The notes under the pieces are model-generated. The model saw nothing but the letters and a program-made list of their open reading frames with translations, made no database searches and was not told where the DNA came from. The translations under genes and the position numbers were made by a program. Below are positions 1 to 35,206 of a DNA stretch of 64,000 nt, piece after piece. The DNA is from Piscicola geometra (Eukaryota > Annelida > Clitellata > Hirudinida > Piscicolidae). Location of the stretch: the NCBI GenBank assembly GCA_943735955.1, contig OX030970.1, forward strand, positions 2,027,684 through 2,091,683, given 5' to 3'. Position 1 is the first letter of the stretch, and each line of letters opens with the position of its first letter.

Positions 1-1252
1 TTTTTTACATTTTGTTTGCACCGCCTCTGATACCACTCCAATGATTGATTTTGTTTACTCTTTCCTTAATAAATATTCGCTTTTTATTTTTTTCTAATAA
101 ATTAAATTTTTCTCAATTACAATTTTATTCTTTTATATAATACCAAAAATAAATTCTTTTAGCTTCCAAGTTTTTATTTTACAATTTTTTTCATGTGTTT
201 TTTTTCTTTTCTTCTGACAGTTCTTTTCAATGCATTTAACTCGTCCCTTGATTATTTTCCCTAGAATTTTCACTCTTTGAATGTCTTTCATTCCTAAACT
301 TTAATTACATTTCCGTTTACAACACACACAAACACACTCACACAAACACACACTCACACAAACACACACACACACTCATGCACACACACACACTCACACA
401 CACATACACACACACTAATGCACACACACACACACAAACACACACTCACGCACACAAATGACATGGCCAGAGGAACACGCAACTAACCAATCATCCCTTC
501 TCAAAAAACTTTCCAACTCCATTCCTGTTATTATCATTATTATCATTTTTTTTCCTTTTTATTATTATTATTATTTTGCATACTAATTATTTTAAAATAA
601 TTATTGAGTACGACATCATTATCATCAATGTATTTTTCTTTTGTGTAATCAATAGGTGATACTTCACCATCATTATCATCACCACAATCATTATCATCAC
701 CACAATCATTATCATCACCACAATAAAATCATTGGTGTCTTTACGATTCTTTCAAAAACCTTGTTTCCACTCATCCTCTCATCATCTTTCCTCCATCAGG
801 CCTTCATTATCGTTTCCTGTTCATCCACCCATCCATCCTTCTCATCATCATCTTCATCTCCTACCACCCACTCATCTCGGCCATCTCTCCTCCACCACCA
901 CCCACTTCACACCCATCATCGTTCTTCCCCACCACCCACCACCCACCCACCACCCACCCACCACCCACCCACCCACCACCCACCCACCCACCACCCACCC
1001 ACCACCCACCCACCACCCACCACCCACCCACCCACCCACCACCCACCCACCCACCACCCACCCACCACCCACCCACCCACCCACCCACCCACCCACTATC
1101 TCAACCCTCTCTCTTACCTCCTCCTAACTCACTCATTTCTCCTTCATCTTCATCCAGCATCTATCTCTCCCCTCCCCCCCTACCTCACACCCACCCGTCT
1201 CTATCATCATCATCACCACACCCACCTCTCACCAACCATCATCATCATCACC

Positions 1253-1284
<32 letters not shown>

Positions 1285-1295
1285 CACCACCACAG
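1..1295. repeat. Repeat-rich upstream sequence, no supported gene
   Basis: The stretch holds an AT-rich start, a (CA)n block at about 320-450, AT-rich spacer, CAT/CAC triplet runs at 660-720 and 1200-1290, and a CCACCCA-type minisatellite at about 930-1095. Open frames across it, such as a His/Pro/Thr-rich one from 656 to 1351, are products of the repeats. The 3' edge reads like the end of an intron: CA-rich sequence closing in CAG at 1295. It is therefore probably the last intron of the gene whose exon starts at 1296. Confidence 0.6.
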
Positions 1296-1655
1296 ACGTC
1301 ACTTCACACCCACACACGTTGACCGACTTCCATCTTCCTGTAAGTATCTAGGTCAACCATCCGAAAACAACAACAACAGCATAAATAATAACATAATTAT
1401 AAATAATGATAATAATAAAGATAATTTTCATAGCAATAATGGTGGTGGTGATAATGATAATGGTGGTGGTGGTCATTATGGTGGTGGTAGTAGTGGTGCT
1501 GATGATGATGGTCGTGGAGGTAAAGGTTTCTCTGGTTACGAGGCTTGTGGTGTGAAGAAAAATACAATTAAGAGTGGTGTTTCAGACCATTATGTCTGTA
1601 ATAATGATAATAATAATAACAACAATAAAATTAATAGTAGTACTAAAAACAAAAT

Positions 1656-1698
<43 letters not shown>

Positions 1699-2964
1699 GC
1701 GAATAAAAACAACAAGAACAAAAATAAAAATAATAAGAAAAATACGGCGGGAGATGATTATGATGATGATGTCTGTAATGATGATGATGGTGCTCATGAT
1801 GATAGTGCCGTGACTCATGAAAAAAACAAATATCACAAACTTCACCAAAGATACGCGGAGAAAAACAATAAAGAAAAATTTGAAAAAATAAAATTTACAT
1901 CATCACTTCCCATTGTTTACTGCTCGGCCGATGTTTATTGCATACGTCATCAAAAAAGAGAGGAAGAATTTTGCCGCCAAAAAGTGGCACGATTTAGTGT
2001 TTTTGGTCGCCAAGACGACAAACCGGAAGGAAGCTGTGGTTGCTTGGTGACGGAGAATAATAGGGATGTGAAGGAAGAGCGGAAGAAGTTTAAAAATTTA
2101 CCAAAGATACCGAATAGTTTCCAAGATTGCGTCACCACTCATCCTGAGATATACCAGCATCTGTATTCTACTTATGCTTATAGGACAGAAAAACTACAAC
2201 AACTACCACAACAACAACAACTGCTACAACAACAACAAAAACTACCACAAAAACAGCTACCACAACAAAAAGAAATCCCACCACCACAACAACAACAACA
2301 AATCCCATGCTCATGTTATCCACAATTAGCAGCACAAGAATGTTCACAACAAATTCAACTACCGCCGCCACAAAAACCAAATTATCAACAAAACCAAAAA
2401 GTAATCCAACAACAACATCAACAAGTACTTCAACAACAACATCAACAAGTACATCAACAAGTACTTCAACAACACCAACAACAACAACAACACTACTTCA
2501 TTCCATCAGATCTTGTCTGCAATCAATGCTCTGCAACGTTCGATAAAAGAAATAAAAACAATATGCACAATAACAACAAAAACAAAAATAATAATAATAA
2601 AATAAATAATAATAACAACAGCTTAAATCACATACATATTAATAACTCTATTTGTTACAATAACACAATTAAAGTTAGTAATAGCAACATTAGCAACAAC
2701 AACAAAAACTACAATACCACCCCTCAGTTAACGACCAGCAACCAAAATAACGACATAGATAAAAACAATACAAACAACCACAACAACCACAACAACAACA
2801 ACAAAAACAACAACAAAGCAATTAATCAAGGTAGGACTAACTACGCCATCATCAATCCGATCATGAATGTTGCCTGCGAACGAGAAACACAAAAGGCCAA
2901 ATGTTCCTCTCTTCTGGCCGGCAACACAGCCAAACCAGACATTTATCCATTGAATGAAAACTAG
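1296..2964 (+). CDS. Terminal exon of an unrecognised Asn/Gln-rich protein
   Basis: The frame is open from a CA-rich acceptor ending at 1295 to a TAG at 2962-2964, about 555 residues, entered in phase 2. In order it holds a short non-repetitive segment (RHFTPTHVDRLPSSC), a Gly/Asn/Asp stretch, a Thr run from an ACT repeat near 1660-1700, a non-repetitive block at about 1900-2190 rich in Cys, Lys and Arg, Gln runs with Pro and His (2190-2500), an Asn-rich stretch (2560-2820) and a normal-looking C-terminus. The non-repetitive blocks keep the frame through 1.6 kb and argue for real coding. No domain is recognised and no function is proposed. Earlier exons must lie upstream, possibly outside the window. 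The alternative start at 1552 is a GTG inside the same frame. Confidence 0.5.
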
Positions 2965-4818
2965 TTTTTTATTTTATTAGTTTTTATGGCTTTTTATTAT
3001 ATTTTTTATAATTATTATTTTTTCGAGTATCGGTTTATATTGAAGCAATTTAGTTTTTATTCAAGTCTTTGTCACCAATAATTTTTTTCATTTTTTTTCC
3101 GTTTTTGAAAAATTTAAACTGGTCACATACAAATGCTTATCTTAATTATGTTTTTGTTTATTTAATAGTTTTATTATTGCTCTTAGTTTTTAAATTTGAT
3201 TTATTTCCTTACTAATATTTTATTTTTCATTAATTAATAAAATAATTTCTAAAAAGCACTTGTTTAATTTTTTTTCTGACACACTTAAAGTCATTTTCAT
3301 CGAATTTTCAAGCTTTAAAAACTTTTATCAATTATTCAAAAATATTTTACCCATTTTTTTATCAGATAGAAAGTATTTAAGATTAGCTAACTTATTATGA
3401 TGAAATTATTTTTTCTAGTTTTAGTTTTTTTAATTTTTTTTATTAATCTGAGTTCCCCATTGATTTAAAGCTTGAAATAATTAAAAATTATTTTAGTTGC
3501 TTTTAAAATGGAAGTTTATTGACATTATTTTTTTCAAATATATATTTATAAATTAATAATTCTTGAGAATTTTTTATATGTATTTATTTATAAATTTTTA
3601 TTCATTAAAGTTCAAATTCAATAAAAATCGTTCAATGTGTCGAATTTCTTTTCAAAATTCGTTTCAAATGTGGGAAAACTTGAAGTAAAACATTTTTGCA
3701 TTTTATTATTATTTAAAATATAATTGAAAATTTATGATAATACCAGCAAAAATAACTTTTTTATTATTTTATTTAATATAATAATCCATCATATTTTAGT
3801 AATCATATCCATAACATTATTTAATAGCAATATACTTTAATTTTCATCCCAAACACACAGAAAAAAATCCCCAAAAATATTTGAAGTTTGATTCTAAAAT
3901 CTTCAAAAAGTTTTTTTGAATAGAGATATATTCACACTAAGCCAGGACCTTTGCTTTGAAAGGAAAAAGTAGAATAACGTAAATCAAAGTATATTAAAGA
4001 ATAGAAATTATTTATTAATTTTTTTTCTCCATAAATATATTTAATTTATTGTTTTATAACGTATTTCATTTGTGTTCAGGTTTATGTCGCTATAAAATCA
4101 TTTATTTAATTATAATATCTAAATATAAATTAATCTTATTCATTTTTATCCTAGAATAAAAAGGGACAATAAAATAAAAAATAATAATAATATAAAAATA
4201 TTTATTTACAAAAATAAACCATTTAATTTTTTTCCGCTATAAAGAATTTTCTGACAGTTTTTATCTTGACGTCCTTTGTCAGTCTTTTTTTCAAAAGCAT
4301 CATTACCATCATTGCTATCATCATCATCATCATCATCAGCATCATCACCACCACCATCATCATCATCATTCTAATCATCATCATCATCCTAATCATCATC
4401 ATCATCATTATCATGAGGATGATGTGGGATTGAATGGATGGACGGGTTCTCAGGATTCTTGGCGACAAGCTCTCTGACGCCTGTGCAGCGGTCTTTTCGG
4501 AACCTGAAGGGTCTTGTATAAACTTTTGATCATCACCATCACTCTACCATCATCATCATCACTCCACCATCATCATCATCACTCCACCATCATCATCATC
4601 ACTCCACCATCATCATCATCACTCCACCATCATCATCATCACTCCACCATCATCATCATTTACGTTTCAGGTGCAGTGAATTTCATCCCAGCAGCATGGT
4701 GAATTAGACCAAGAGGTCACGGCGCAAAAATGGTTTAAAGCCGCTGCTCTGAAATATCATTTGAACCCCATTCTCACCTTTATCACTCCAACACCATCAA
4801 ACTTTTCCTACTCTACTG

Positions 4819-4864
<46 letters not shown>

Positions 4865-5585
4865 TCTTGTCCTCGGCATCGCTATCAATCCCCTCGTCAT
4901 CTTCATCATCATCAAATAATCAGAAAATGTTATGTAGAAAAAGACATTGTTCTGTCAAAAAAGTGTTCAGTGGCTAGATAGTGTTCAGAGTTTTTTATGC
5001 AGGTTTTTGTTTTTTTAAACGTAAATGCATTTAAGATACTTAATATAAATGAAAAGTATATTTAAAGCTAATTCTTTTCAATTTTTCGTATTTTCAATGT
5101 GCTTTCAGGTAGATTTAGTTTCTTGAAGAATTTAAGGTTCGAAAATATTTTTGTGCCATGATTCTTACTACTTTTTAGTAAACTCTTTGAAATAACAAAG
5201 TTTTAAAATTCTATGAAATAATACTAATGACATTTTTGTTTTTATAACAAATACGTGTTAACTGATAAATACTTCAATAAAAATATGTCAAAATGAGTTT
5301 TAAATATTTTATAAAAATAAAAATTAAAAATGTATCTCACAGATTTGTTTAAATAGATAAGTTTTTTGATTATACAATTGAACTACTTTATAGGTATTAT
5401 GACAAAAAAGAAAAAAGAACTAGAGATTATGAAGAAATTAACTTTTTCAAAATGGGAAAAATATTCTTGAAAGAAACTATTGAATATTCATTGGTGGATA
5501 TATTATGAAAATTATTTAGCACGTATTATATATATTATAACACGCGATTAGTGTTTACCATATATACTACTTCATACACACACTA
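2965..5585. other. Intergenic AT-rich DNA with CAT-triplet arrays
   Basis: This is mostly AT-rich 3' flank, with ATC/CAT arrays at 4310-4410, 4550-4660 (a CACTCCACCATCATCAT unit repeated) and 4820-4870. A less repetitive patch at 4440-4780 has short open frames beside splice-like sites: one after CAG at 4453 running to about 4510, another from 4692 to about 4770. Their phases do not join, so no gene is called. Nothing else coding is seen. Confidence 0.4.
3236..3241 (+). terminator. Possible poly(A) signal for the Asn/Gln-rich gene
   Basis: AATAAA lies about 270 nt after the stop at 2964, in AT-rich 3' sequence. AT-rich DNA yields such hexamers by chance. Confidence 0.3.
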
Positions 5586-5650
5586 TACTCAGCCAATGGT
5601 GCAAACGTATATCTATGTCCGCCATGTTGGACGATATAACGTATAAAATT
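5586..5650 (+). promoter_or_regulatory. Probable EPC promoter: CCAAT box and YY1-like element
   Basis: A CCAAT at about 5593 is followed by GCCGCCATGTTGG at about 5618-5630, which resembles the YY1/Pleiohomeotic core GCCATnTT often found at transcription starts. It lies some 200 nt before the EPC start codon. A second copy, GCCATCTTT, is at 6034 in intron 1. This is motif-based inference only. Confidence 0.35.
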
Positions 5651-5836
5651 TGATTTAAAAATAACGTGTAATTCGATAAAATTTAACCACAAAATTAATT
5701 TTTTGTTTCATATATTAATTACTCGATGGATATCATGAATTGTTAGCCGACGAGAGCTTCTAAAAATCGAAATTTGTTTTGATTTTTGACGAATCCTATT
5801 CGAGGTTGATCCATTGTCGGATTAGGGGTGTTCAGC

Positions 5837-16101
<10,265 letters not shown>

Positions 16102-18980
16102 TTGGTGGACGAGTGATTGATTGACAGGCACTCCTCACCTCCTATTCGCTGGGCCTCCAATCGACTCCTCCCATCACCTTCTCCATCTTAAAAACAACTT
16201 TTTCCCCATTTTCCCCCATCCATTCTTCCTTTCTTCCCACTCACCCTTCCTCATTCATCTTTAGATAGACTACATTAATAGTGGTTCTGTGATATATAAT
16301 AAATACTAATTAGAATTTCTCTCCATCACTCTTTTACCCTTTTATCATCCTCATCATCATCATCATCATCCTAATAATCATAATCATCAATATACAGATA
16401 TGTAAATCAACAAAACAATTATCTTGATTTTTACTACTGTTATCATCCAATTACCATCATCAACATCATGATCACTATCGTCCAATTATCATCATCCCAA
16501 TTAGCACCCTCATTATCATCATAATCATTGATATTATTTTCTCTTATATCATCATCATCACCATCACCATCACCGAGTAGTTGAGTCTTTCCTGAAGCTT
16601 AGTTGCCATAGTGATGAAGTGTACATAGAACTGCGTACAAAACTAACCCATGGTCATGATAATGATGATGATGGTGGGGGTGGTTATGATAATGATGGCG
16701 GTAGTAGTGGTGATTAGGATGATGGTAATGGTGGTGGTGGTGAGGTTATGATGGTGGTAGTGGTGATTATGATGATGGTGGTGGTGATGATGATGACGTC
16801 ACGACCGATTTGTATAGCGCCATATTGATGTGTCGATGATGTCTTAGAGGTGTATATTGAGTGTTGCTTGTATGCTTTAGTGTATGCGTGATGTGCGTGG
16901 ATTTGTGTAAGTGTGTGTGTGTGTTTGGGTATATGAGCGGGTGGGTGTGTGTTAGTAGGTGGTTTGTGTGTTTATGTTTCTATGTATCTAAATGTCGATA
17001 AACTGTAGCTAATAAAGATTTTTAATTTTTTAAGTTATGATTATCAATATCATTACATTCTCTATTACTTCATTGATTACATGCAATTCTCTGTAAAGTT
17101 TTTACTTAACTTATTTTTACATTGAATAAATATATCTTTTAAGTATTCTTTTATTAGGGTTTGTACTACTATTACTACTGAATTGTACTTTGACTTCTCC
17201 ACATCAAGGAACGATTATTTTGACTAGATCGTTTGTCTAGCAATCATCTGAAAATATGGAAGTTGGAAAAACTTTTTTTTTACTTTTAAAAATATTGAAA
17301 AATTAAATACTAGAATAATAAGGGTATTATTGCAAAACTGATTTTATTATTAATTTTATTAAGGAGTTCAAAAAATCAACACTTTTTTCTGCTATTTTAT
17401 TTTCTATTCTTTCATTTCAGGCAGCTTTGTAAGATTTAATAAATACTGAAAAACAAAACAGTGATAATATTCTACTTTTTCACTTAATTTTCTGTTTTTA
17501 TTTTGCTTTTTTTACCTTAGTTTTTGTCATTGGTGGTTAGCTATGCTTTAAATAATTAAATAATATCAATAATTAAATAATATTTTATTATCAAAAGTTT
17601 TTAAACATGGGCTAATCGATGTGATTTCTCTTTTTAAAACAGTTGAAGCCTAAATTATTTATTTTAATCATTAAAAAATTATAATAAAAATATAATAGAG
17701 TGTAATATAATGAAAACCCATGAAATTATAGGGCAATGCAAAGTCGATGCTGTATTTTGCTTTAAAAAATGATTAAATTTAAAAAATAATTTTTAAAAAA
17801 ACAAAGGAAAATTCACACGTTTCTAATAATATTTTTAATCTCACTTCTAAGATATTTTCTTCATAGGCTTATAATACCATGACAGTCGAATAATAATAAT
17901 GATGATAAAATATCATCATCTCTTCTCTCCACCTTTTCATGGATTTAAAATCATTAAATTTTTTAAACAATGCTTCACTTTCCAATAATTTTGCCATAGT
18001 TATAATAGTAATAGATAAAATAATCAAAAATATTAATAATAATAATAATATAAACATAATTAACTTTTAATTCAACTCTTTAACACTTACTCAAGTTTAA
18101 TCAACCCAATTAATATTTTTATATATAATTATTTATGTTTAATTATAATTAGTATTTCAATAAATTCCTTTATATATATTTGTGTGTGTGCTAGTTTGTA
18201 TTTGTTTTTTTAATACATGTATCTTGCATAAATCTTTCGGATTAAGTGTGTGCAACATTTTGTACAAATTCTCAATTTTTACACTAATTATGTTATTAAA
18301 ACTTAATTTATTTATATATTATTATTTTGTTATAATATATATATATATATATATATATAATTAATTATTACCCTTACATAGTGTTTTTATTAACACAGGC
18401 AGCTGATTAAACTAGAAAATGAACTTATTTTTCAGGTATTTGTTTTAAATTTTAATTGAATTAACCAATGTATATAATGTATAAAATCAATTCAATTAAT
18501 TAAATATTAAATTACTTTGATTTTTCAATAAATTATGAATCTGGAGTCAGTCAAAACATGTAGAGCAAAACTAATCTGTAATATTTTCTTAAAAATTAAT
18601 TTGAAATCATTTTTATTTATAATAAATTTATTATTTAGTTAAATGTCAATCTTATTATCAAAAACCGTAAAATACAAAAATCTTCGAATATCCATAATTT
18701 TGGGACACTCATTTTTCTAAAAAATGTTTTTTAGTTTGGACATAATTTTGTTTCTTTTTCAAAAACTAGAAAGTCCATGTTCTATTTAAAAGTGTGATAA
18801 TATTTTGGTATTTTATGGCAACTTAGAATTTAAAAAAAATAGTTTTATAATTTTTCAATGTTTTATAAATTATAGTTTTAGGATTAAGTTGTTTATAATA
18901 AATAAACATTTTAAATTGTTTTGACGTCATTGAGAACTGTGACGTCAAAACATGATGGATCCTCATCAAAACAAGAGAGG
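16102..18980. other. EPC 3' UTR and AT-rich intergenic DNA
   Basis: 16102 to about 17020 reads as 3' UTR with CAT and GATGGTG triplet runs. From there to 18980 the sequence is AT-rich, with a (TA)n run near 18336-18358. No frame shows protein-like composition, and no RNA gene was recognised. Confidence 0.5.
17011..17016 (+). terminator. Probable EPC poly(A) signal
   Basis: AATAAA about 910 nt after the EPC stop codon. The sequence between stop and signal is T- and CAT/GATGAT-rich without a long frame, fitting a 3' UTR. Confidence 0.45.
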
Positions 18981-19004
18981 ATGAAGTTGAAATTTTGAAA
19001 AGTA

Positions 19005-19073
19005 GTGGTGGTGGTAGTAGTAGTAGTAGTGGTAGTAATAGTAGTAGTAATAATAATAGTAGTAGTAGAAGAG

Positions 19074-19160
<87 letters not shown>

Positions 19161-19247
19161 ATAGTAGAAGTAGTAGTAGTAATAGTAGAAGTAGTAGTAG
19201 TAGTAGTAGTAGTAATAGTAGTAGTAGAAGTAGTAGTAGTAGTAATA

Positions 19248-19332
<85 letters not shown>

Positions 19333-19353
19333 AAGTAGTAGTAGTAGTAGATA
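19005..19353. repeat. (GTA)n triplet array, about 350 bp
   Basis: A long run of GTA/TAG triplets with AGA, AAT and TGG variants. It yields poly-Ser and poly-Val frames on the plus strand and poly-Leu on the minus strand. It is intergenic, between EPC and STAT. Confidence 0.95.
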
Positions 19354-19399
19354 ATGGGGAATGGGGAGTACGAATACCAGTTTCAAAGTATGTTTAAAA

Positions 19400-22042
19400 A
19401 GCTTAAAAAACTAAATACATTTTTTAAAATTAAATATTTAATTTATTTATAAATTTTTTGATTAAAAGTGCAAGGAAAAATATTTCTATTTGGATCTAAA
19501 ATATTATTAAAACGGCAGCGCAAAAGTGGGTTAAATGAAATGTAGGTTAGCCAATGGCAGACTAGCTTCTCTAGATTTGCTGCTTACTTTGAGTCGAAGT
19601 TTCAGGGAATCCGGCGAGAGTTTTTTGTACAAAAGTATGAAATAATTTACGCAACTTATTTGATTCGTAAAATAAAAAGGTTTTATAAATTTTTATTGTT
19701 TCATAGTTGGTAATATAGGTGGTTTACTGCTTCGTTTGATAAACGGAATAATATAAGGTACAATTTTATCAATTTTATTTGGGATGGATTTATATTGTTT
19801 TTGAGTATTTAAATTATATTTTTAGTAATTTTAAAGCAGTGATCATTATTATATTAAAGTTTTTACTTTAAAATGTTTAATTGGACTTGGATCCTTGTTA
19901 TCAACTTTGTAAATGCATTTGTAAATAACTCTTATATTTATTTTCCAAATTAATTTTTTCTATTACATTCATTAAATAAGAAAATTTTAAAAAAGTAAAT
20001 AAAAATCAATAAAAAAGTCGACATTGAGGCATCACAAATTCATTTGTAATCTTTCATAATCAATTCATTTTTTCCCCAAACACTAAGGATTTTAAAATGT
20101 CACCAAGAAGATGCATTAAAAATTATTTTTTTTAATAAAAATTTTTTTTTGAAACATTTTAAATTACTAATATTTGTATGTTTTTATATTTTATAATATA
20201 TAGAAAAATAAATATTATATTTTTCTTACAATTAAAATATTTAAAGCCTCTTTTTATATCAACATCATTACTACAACCACTATCATCTTATTCAATCAAT
20301 CTTAACTATGTAAAGGTGGGTGATGATGATGAGGAGGAGGAGGAGGATGATGATGATGGTAATAATACGGAAATGACTCAATAGTAAAATAATAATTTTA
20401 TAAGTAAAATAACAATAAAGTAATAGTATAATTATACTTATTAAATGTGGTCTCAAATTTTTCAGATAGGCACCTCACCAAATCGTTTACTTTTGAGTTG
20501 TAATGGCTTGAAGTTGAAGTTTAATTTAAATTCAGCAGATTGCAAAATCAATGTGAATTAAACTGACACCTTTATTGTTGAAGTGAGATACATGAGGGGG
20601 TGGTGGTGGTGGTGTTGGTGGTGGTGGTGGTAGGATGTGGTGGGGGTAGTAGTGGTGGTGATGTTCAGGTGGTTGTGATGGTAGTGGTAGTGGTGGTGGT
20701 GGTGGTGGTGGTGGTGGTGGTGGTGGTGGTGGTGGTGGTGGTGGTGGAAGGGATGGTGTTTGTAATGGGGGTGGTGGTGGTATCATTAGCAGTGGTGGTA
20801 GTAGTAGTGATAGTGTTGACAATGGAAAGAAAATTTATTTAGGTTTTTTAAATATTTAAACATATTTTTAATGCTAGCATCCACTTATTAGTTCTTTCAC
20901 GAATCTAATCACTTATTAATGCAAAATTGAAGAAACTAACACCCCACCCCATCCTCGTTCTTTCCAAATATTCTCCACTAGCATGCCAGAAAATGTGCAT
21001 AACCATTACTTGATTTCCCTCGCCGGATTCTTAAAAAGGCTTCAAGTGTCCATGCATGCTGGAATATGCAAATTTAAGACGACATTTCGTTTTTCTTTCG
21101 AGCCATAAGAAGCATCTTTCGTCATCATCCCAATGTTAATTTAAAAAACTTCAAGTGGTTCTGGGGATAGTTGTGATGATGATGATAGTGGTGATAGTAG
21201 TGATGATGATGGTAGTGGTGATAGTAGTGATGACGATGGTAGTGATGATAATAGTGATGATGATGAGGCTAGTGATGATGATGGTAGTGATGATAATAGT
21301 GATGATGATGAGGCTAGTGATGGAGAACAGCGTTTATAATGCAATTAATCCTTCAACATTTAAAATCCTTCATTCTACACAAATTCCAAATTCTCCTTTT
21401 TTTAAACCAAAGTTCATCACTAATTCACATATTTAAAGTATAACTTTTATTTTTATACATTTTCATCCCTTCAAACGCATTGAGAGTCCCTTGCATTGAG
21501 TGGCGATTGATTTGGTGTTCCTATTGTTTCTCTCTTTCCTGCTACCCAGAAATGCAAGGCGACATTACGAAGAATCTAAAACGCACATCTGATCTTTCAC
21601 TCTTTCACTCACTCACTCACTCACTCACTCATGCATGCATTCATTCATTTATTTACTCATTCATGCATTCATTCACTCCCTCTTAATAATAATTCACCCA
21701 CTTCACCCCTGTCTTCACACACCCTCTTTTCATAACTCACCCACCCCCACTTTCCGTGTTCACCTACCCCCTTCATACTTCACACACCCATTCCACCCTC
21801 TTCTTTTCATAACCACCATTTCTCATTGTTCACCCACACCACACGCTCACGTTTTGTTATCTACTCCACTCCTCATTTTCACCCCACCACCAAGCCACAC
21901 CACCACACCAACCTACCCCACCCATCCCAACCACTCCACCCAAACCCACCCAACTCTCCCCAACCCATGCCAAACACTCCACCCATCCCAACCACTCCAC
22001 CCATCTCGACCACTCCACCCAACCCACACCAACCCATGCCAG
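19400..22042. other. STAT upstream region with possible regulatory motifs and 5' UTR
   Basis: TTCAGGGAA at 19601-19609 fits the STAT-binding form TTCnnnGAA. ATGCAAAT at 21066-21073 is a POU octamer. G/T repeats lie at 20590-20800 and GATGGTAGT repeats at 21173-21320. An ATG follows a CCCAG acceptor-like site near 21549, but its frame is not clearly coding. The coding exon at 22043 starts directly after an AG, so a non-coding first exon is expected somewhere here. Confidence 0.35.
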
Positions 22043-33666
<11,624 letters not shown>

Positions 33667-34270
33667 GGTGGGTGGGTGGGGCGTGTGGGGAAGAGGAGGA
33701 GTTTGATAAGGGGGTGGGTGAAGTTGGGAGGGTTTGAGGGGGAGAGAGGCTGGGGGATGATTGAGAGGAGAGGGGGAGATTTGTGAGTGTAGTGAGATAA
33801 AGGGGGTCTGTAGGGTGGTTGGGGTAGTGGTATAGCGATGATGGTGATGATGATGATGATGATGATGTTTTTAAAAAACAACTGACAAAGCCTTATTTAG
33901 AAGAGCATCAAAAAAAGGCAAACTAAATTACTGCTCGTTTTGTGCCATAAAACGTTTTAAAAAAACTAAAAATGAATTTTTTGAACTTGTTTATTAATCT
34001 TACTGTTTTGCTTTATAAGCACTAAAAACTTCTTAAAAATTGTTTCTTTTGTCTAAAAACTCACATTCATCCAGTTGTTTAAAAGTTTTTTTTATTTTTT
34101 TTATTGCCAATTTTTAATTTTGATTGTTATTGTTTTTGAGTAGATATCATGACCTTATGAGATACATAATTTTTTTTTCTTTTATTGTTTTTTTATAATC
34201 TTTGATTTTTACTATTAATGAATATTTAAATTTTAGTTTTAAATGCGTTTGCCTATATATAAATATTCAT
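33667..34270. other. STAT 3' flank, no gene seen
   Basis: G-rich sequence (33670-33830) and a GATGATG run are followed by AT-rich DNA with long T runs. No convincing frame and no clear nearby AATAAA were seen. The first AATAAA in this direction is at 34423. Confidence 0.45.
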
Positions 34271-34462
34271 TGATTGGTATTTGACTTATTAATTATCTCG
34301 TCTCTCCACACATACACTCACAAATACACACACATACACACACACGAACACATAAATACAAACACACATCCACTCAAAAATACATATACACAAACACACA
34401 CACACACCCACATAGCTGACCAAATAAAAATTCTCTCGCTAGTTGATCATCATTTTGAAATC

Positions 34463-34606
34463 ATGAAATCGTCAGTCAATCCTTGGTCGCCCTCTATCGC
34501 CTGCTTTTCGTTCTTTTTATTAGTTCTTATGTTTATCTATTTTTTCAAGATTTGCTTCTTTAAGGCTTTTTGGTCGATCTGTTTCGATCCAGCCAACAGA
34601 AGTGAT
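34463..34606 (+). CDS. Weak candidate exon: one-helix membrane peptide
   Basis: The ATG opens MKSSVNPWSPSIACF and then a strongly hydrophobic stretch of about 20 residues (FFLLVLMFIYFF) with basic and Cys residues after it. A donor-like GAT|GTAAAG ends the piece at 34606, before the TTCC array. Composition is unlike the flanking repeats. Asp-rich frames follow CAG/TAG sites at 34859-34953 and 35085-35206, but their phase does not join this one. Neither function nor gene structure can be given. Confidence 0.22.
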
Positions 34607-34616
34607 GTAAAGACCA

Positions 34617-34817
34617 GCCTTCCTTCCTTCCCTCTTCCTTCCTTCCTTCCTTCTTTCCTTCCTTCCTTCCTTCCTTCCTTCCTTCATTCCTTCCTTCCTT
34701 CCTTCCTTCCTTCCTTCCTTCCTCCCTTCCTTCCTTCCTTCCTTCCTTCCTTCCTTCCTTCCTTCCTTCCTTCCTTCCTTCCTTCCTTCCTTCCTTCCTT
34801 CCTTCCTTCCTTCCTTC
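34617..34817. repeat. (TTCC)n array
   Basis: About 200 bp of TTCC tetranucleotide with a few TTTC, CATT and CCTC interruptions, the only large TTCC array in the window. Confidence 0.97.
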
Positions 34818-35206
34818 CCTCCCCCCTACATTATCAACTCACTCAAATACAACTATAGATGATGATGGTGATGATGATGATGCTAGTTTGTATGTAAGTG
34901 ATGATTATGATTGTCATTTGACATTGAATGGAACTATTAATTATCCATGTTAACTTCACTTACTATACTCGACCCCTGTCTGATAATGATAGTAATGATG
35001 AGGATGAGGAGGAGGATGAAGGTATTGATTCTTATTGTTGCACTTATAATTGTAATTAAAATTATATTTTAATTTCGATGATAGAATGCTATGATGATAA
35101 TGATGATTATGGGGGTGGTGATGATGATGATATTGGTGGTGGTAGTGAGGGCTATGATGATGATGATGATGATGATGATGGTGGTGGAGATGATGATGAT
35201 ACTTGA

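Noticed and set aside
4440..4790. A two-exon gene around 4.5-4.8 kb
   Set aside because: Short unique frames lie next to CAG and GT, but phases conflict and no family is recognised.
18823..19386. Poly-Leu, poly-Ser and poly-Val frames near 19 kb
   Set aside because: Simple (GTA)n array without start context or flanking unique coding.
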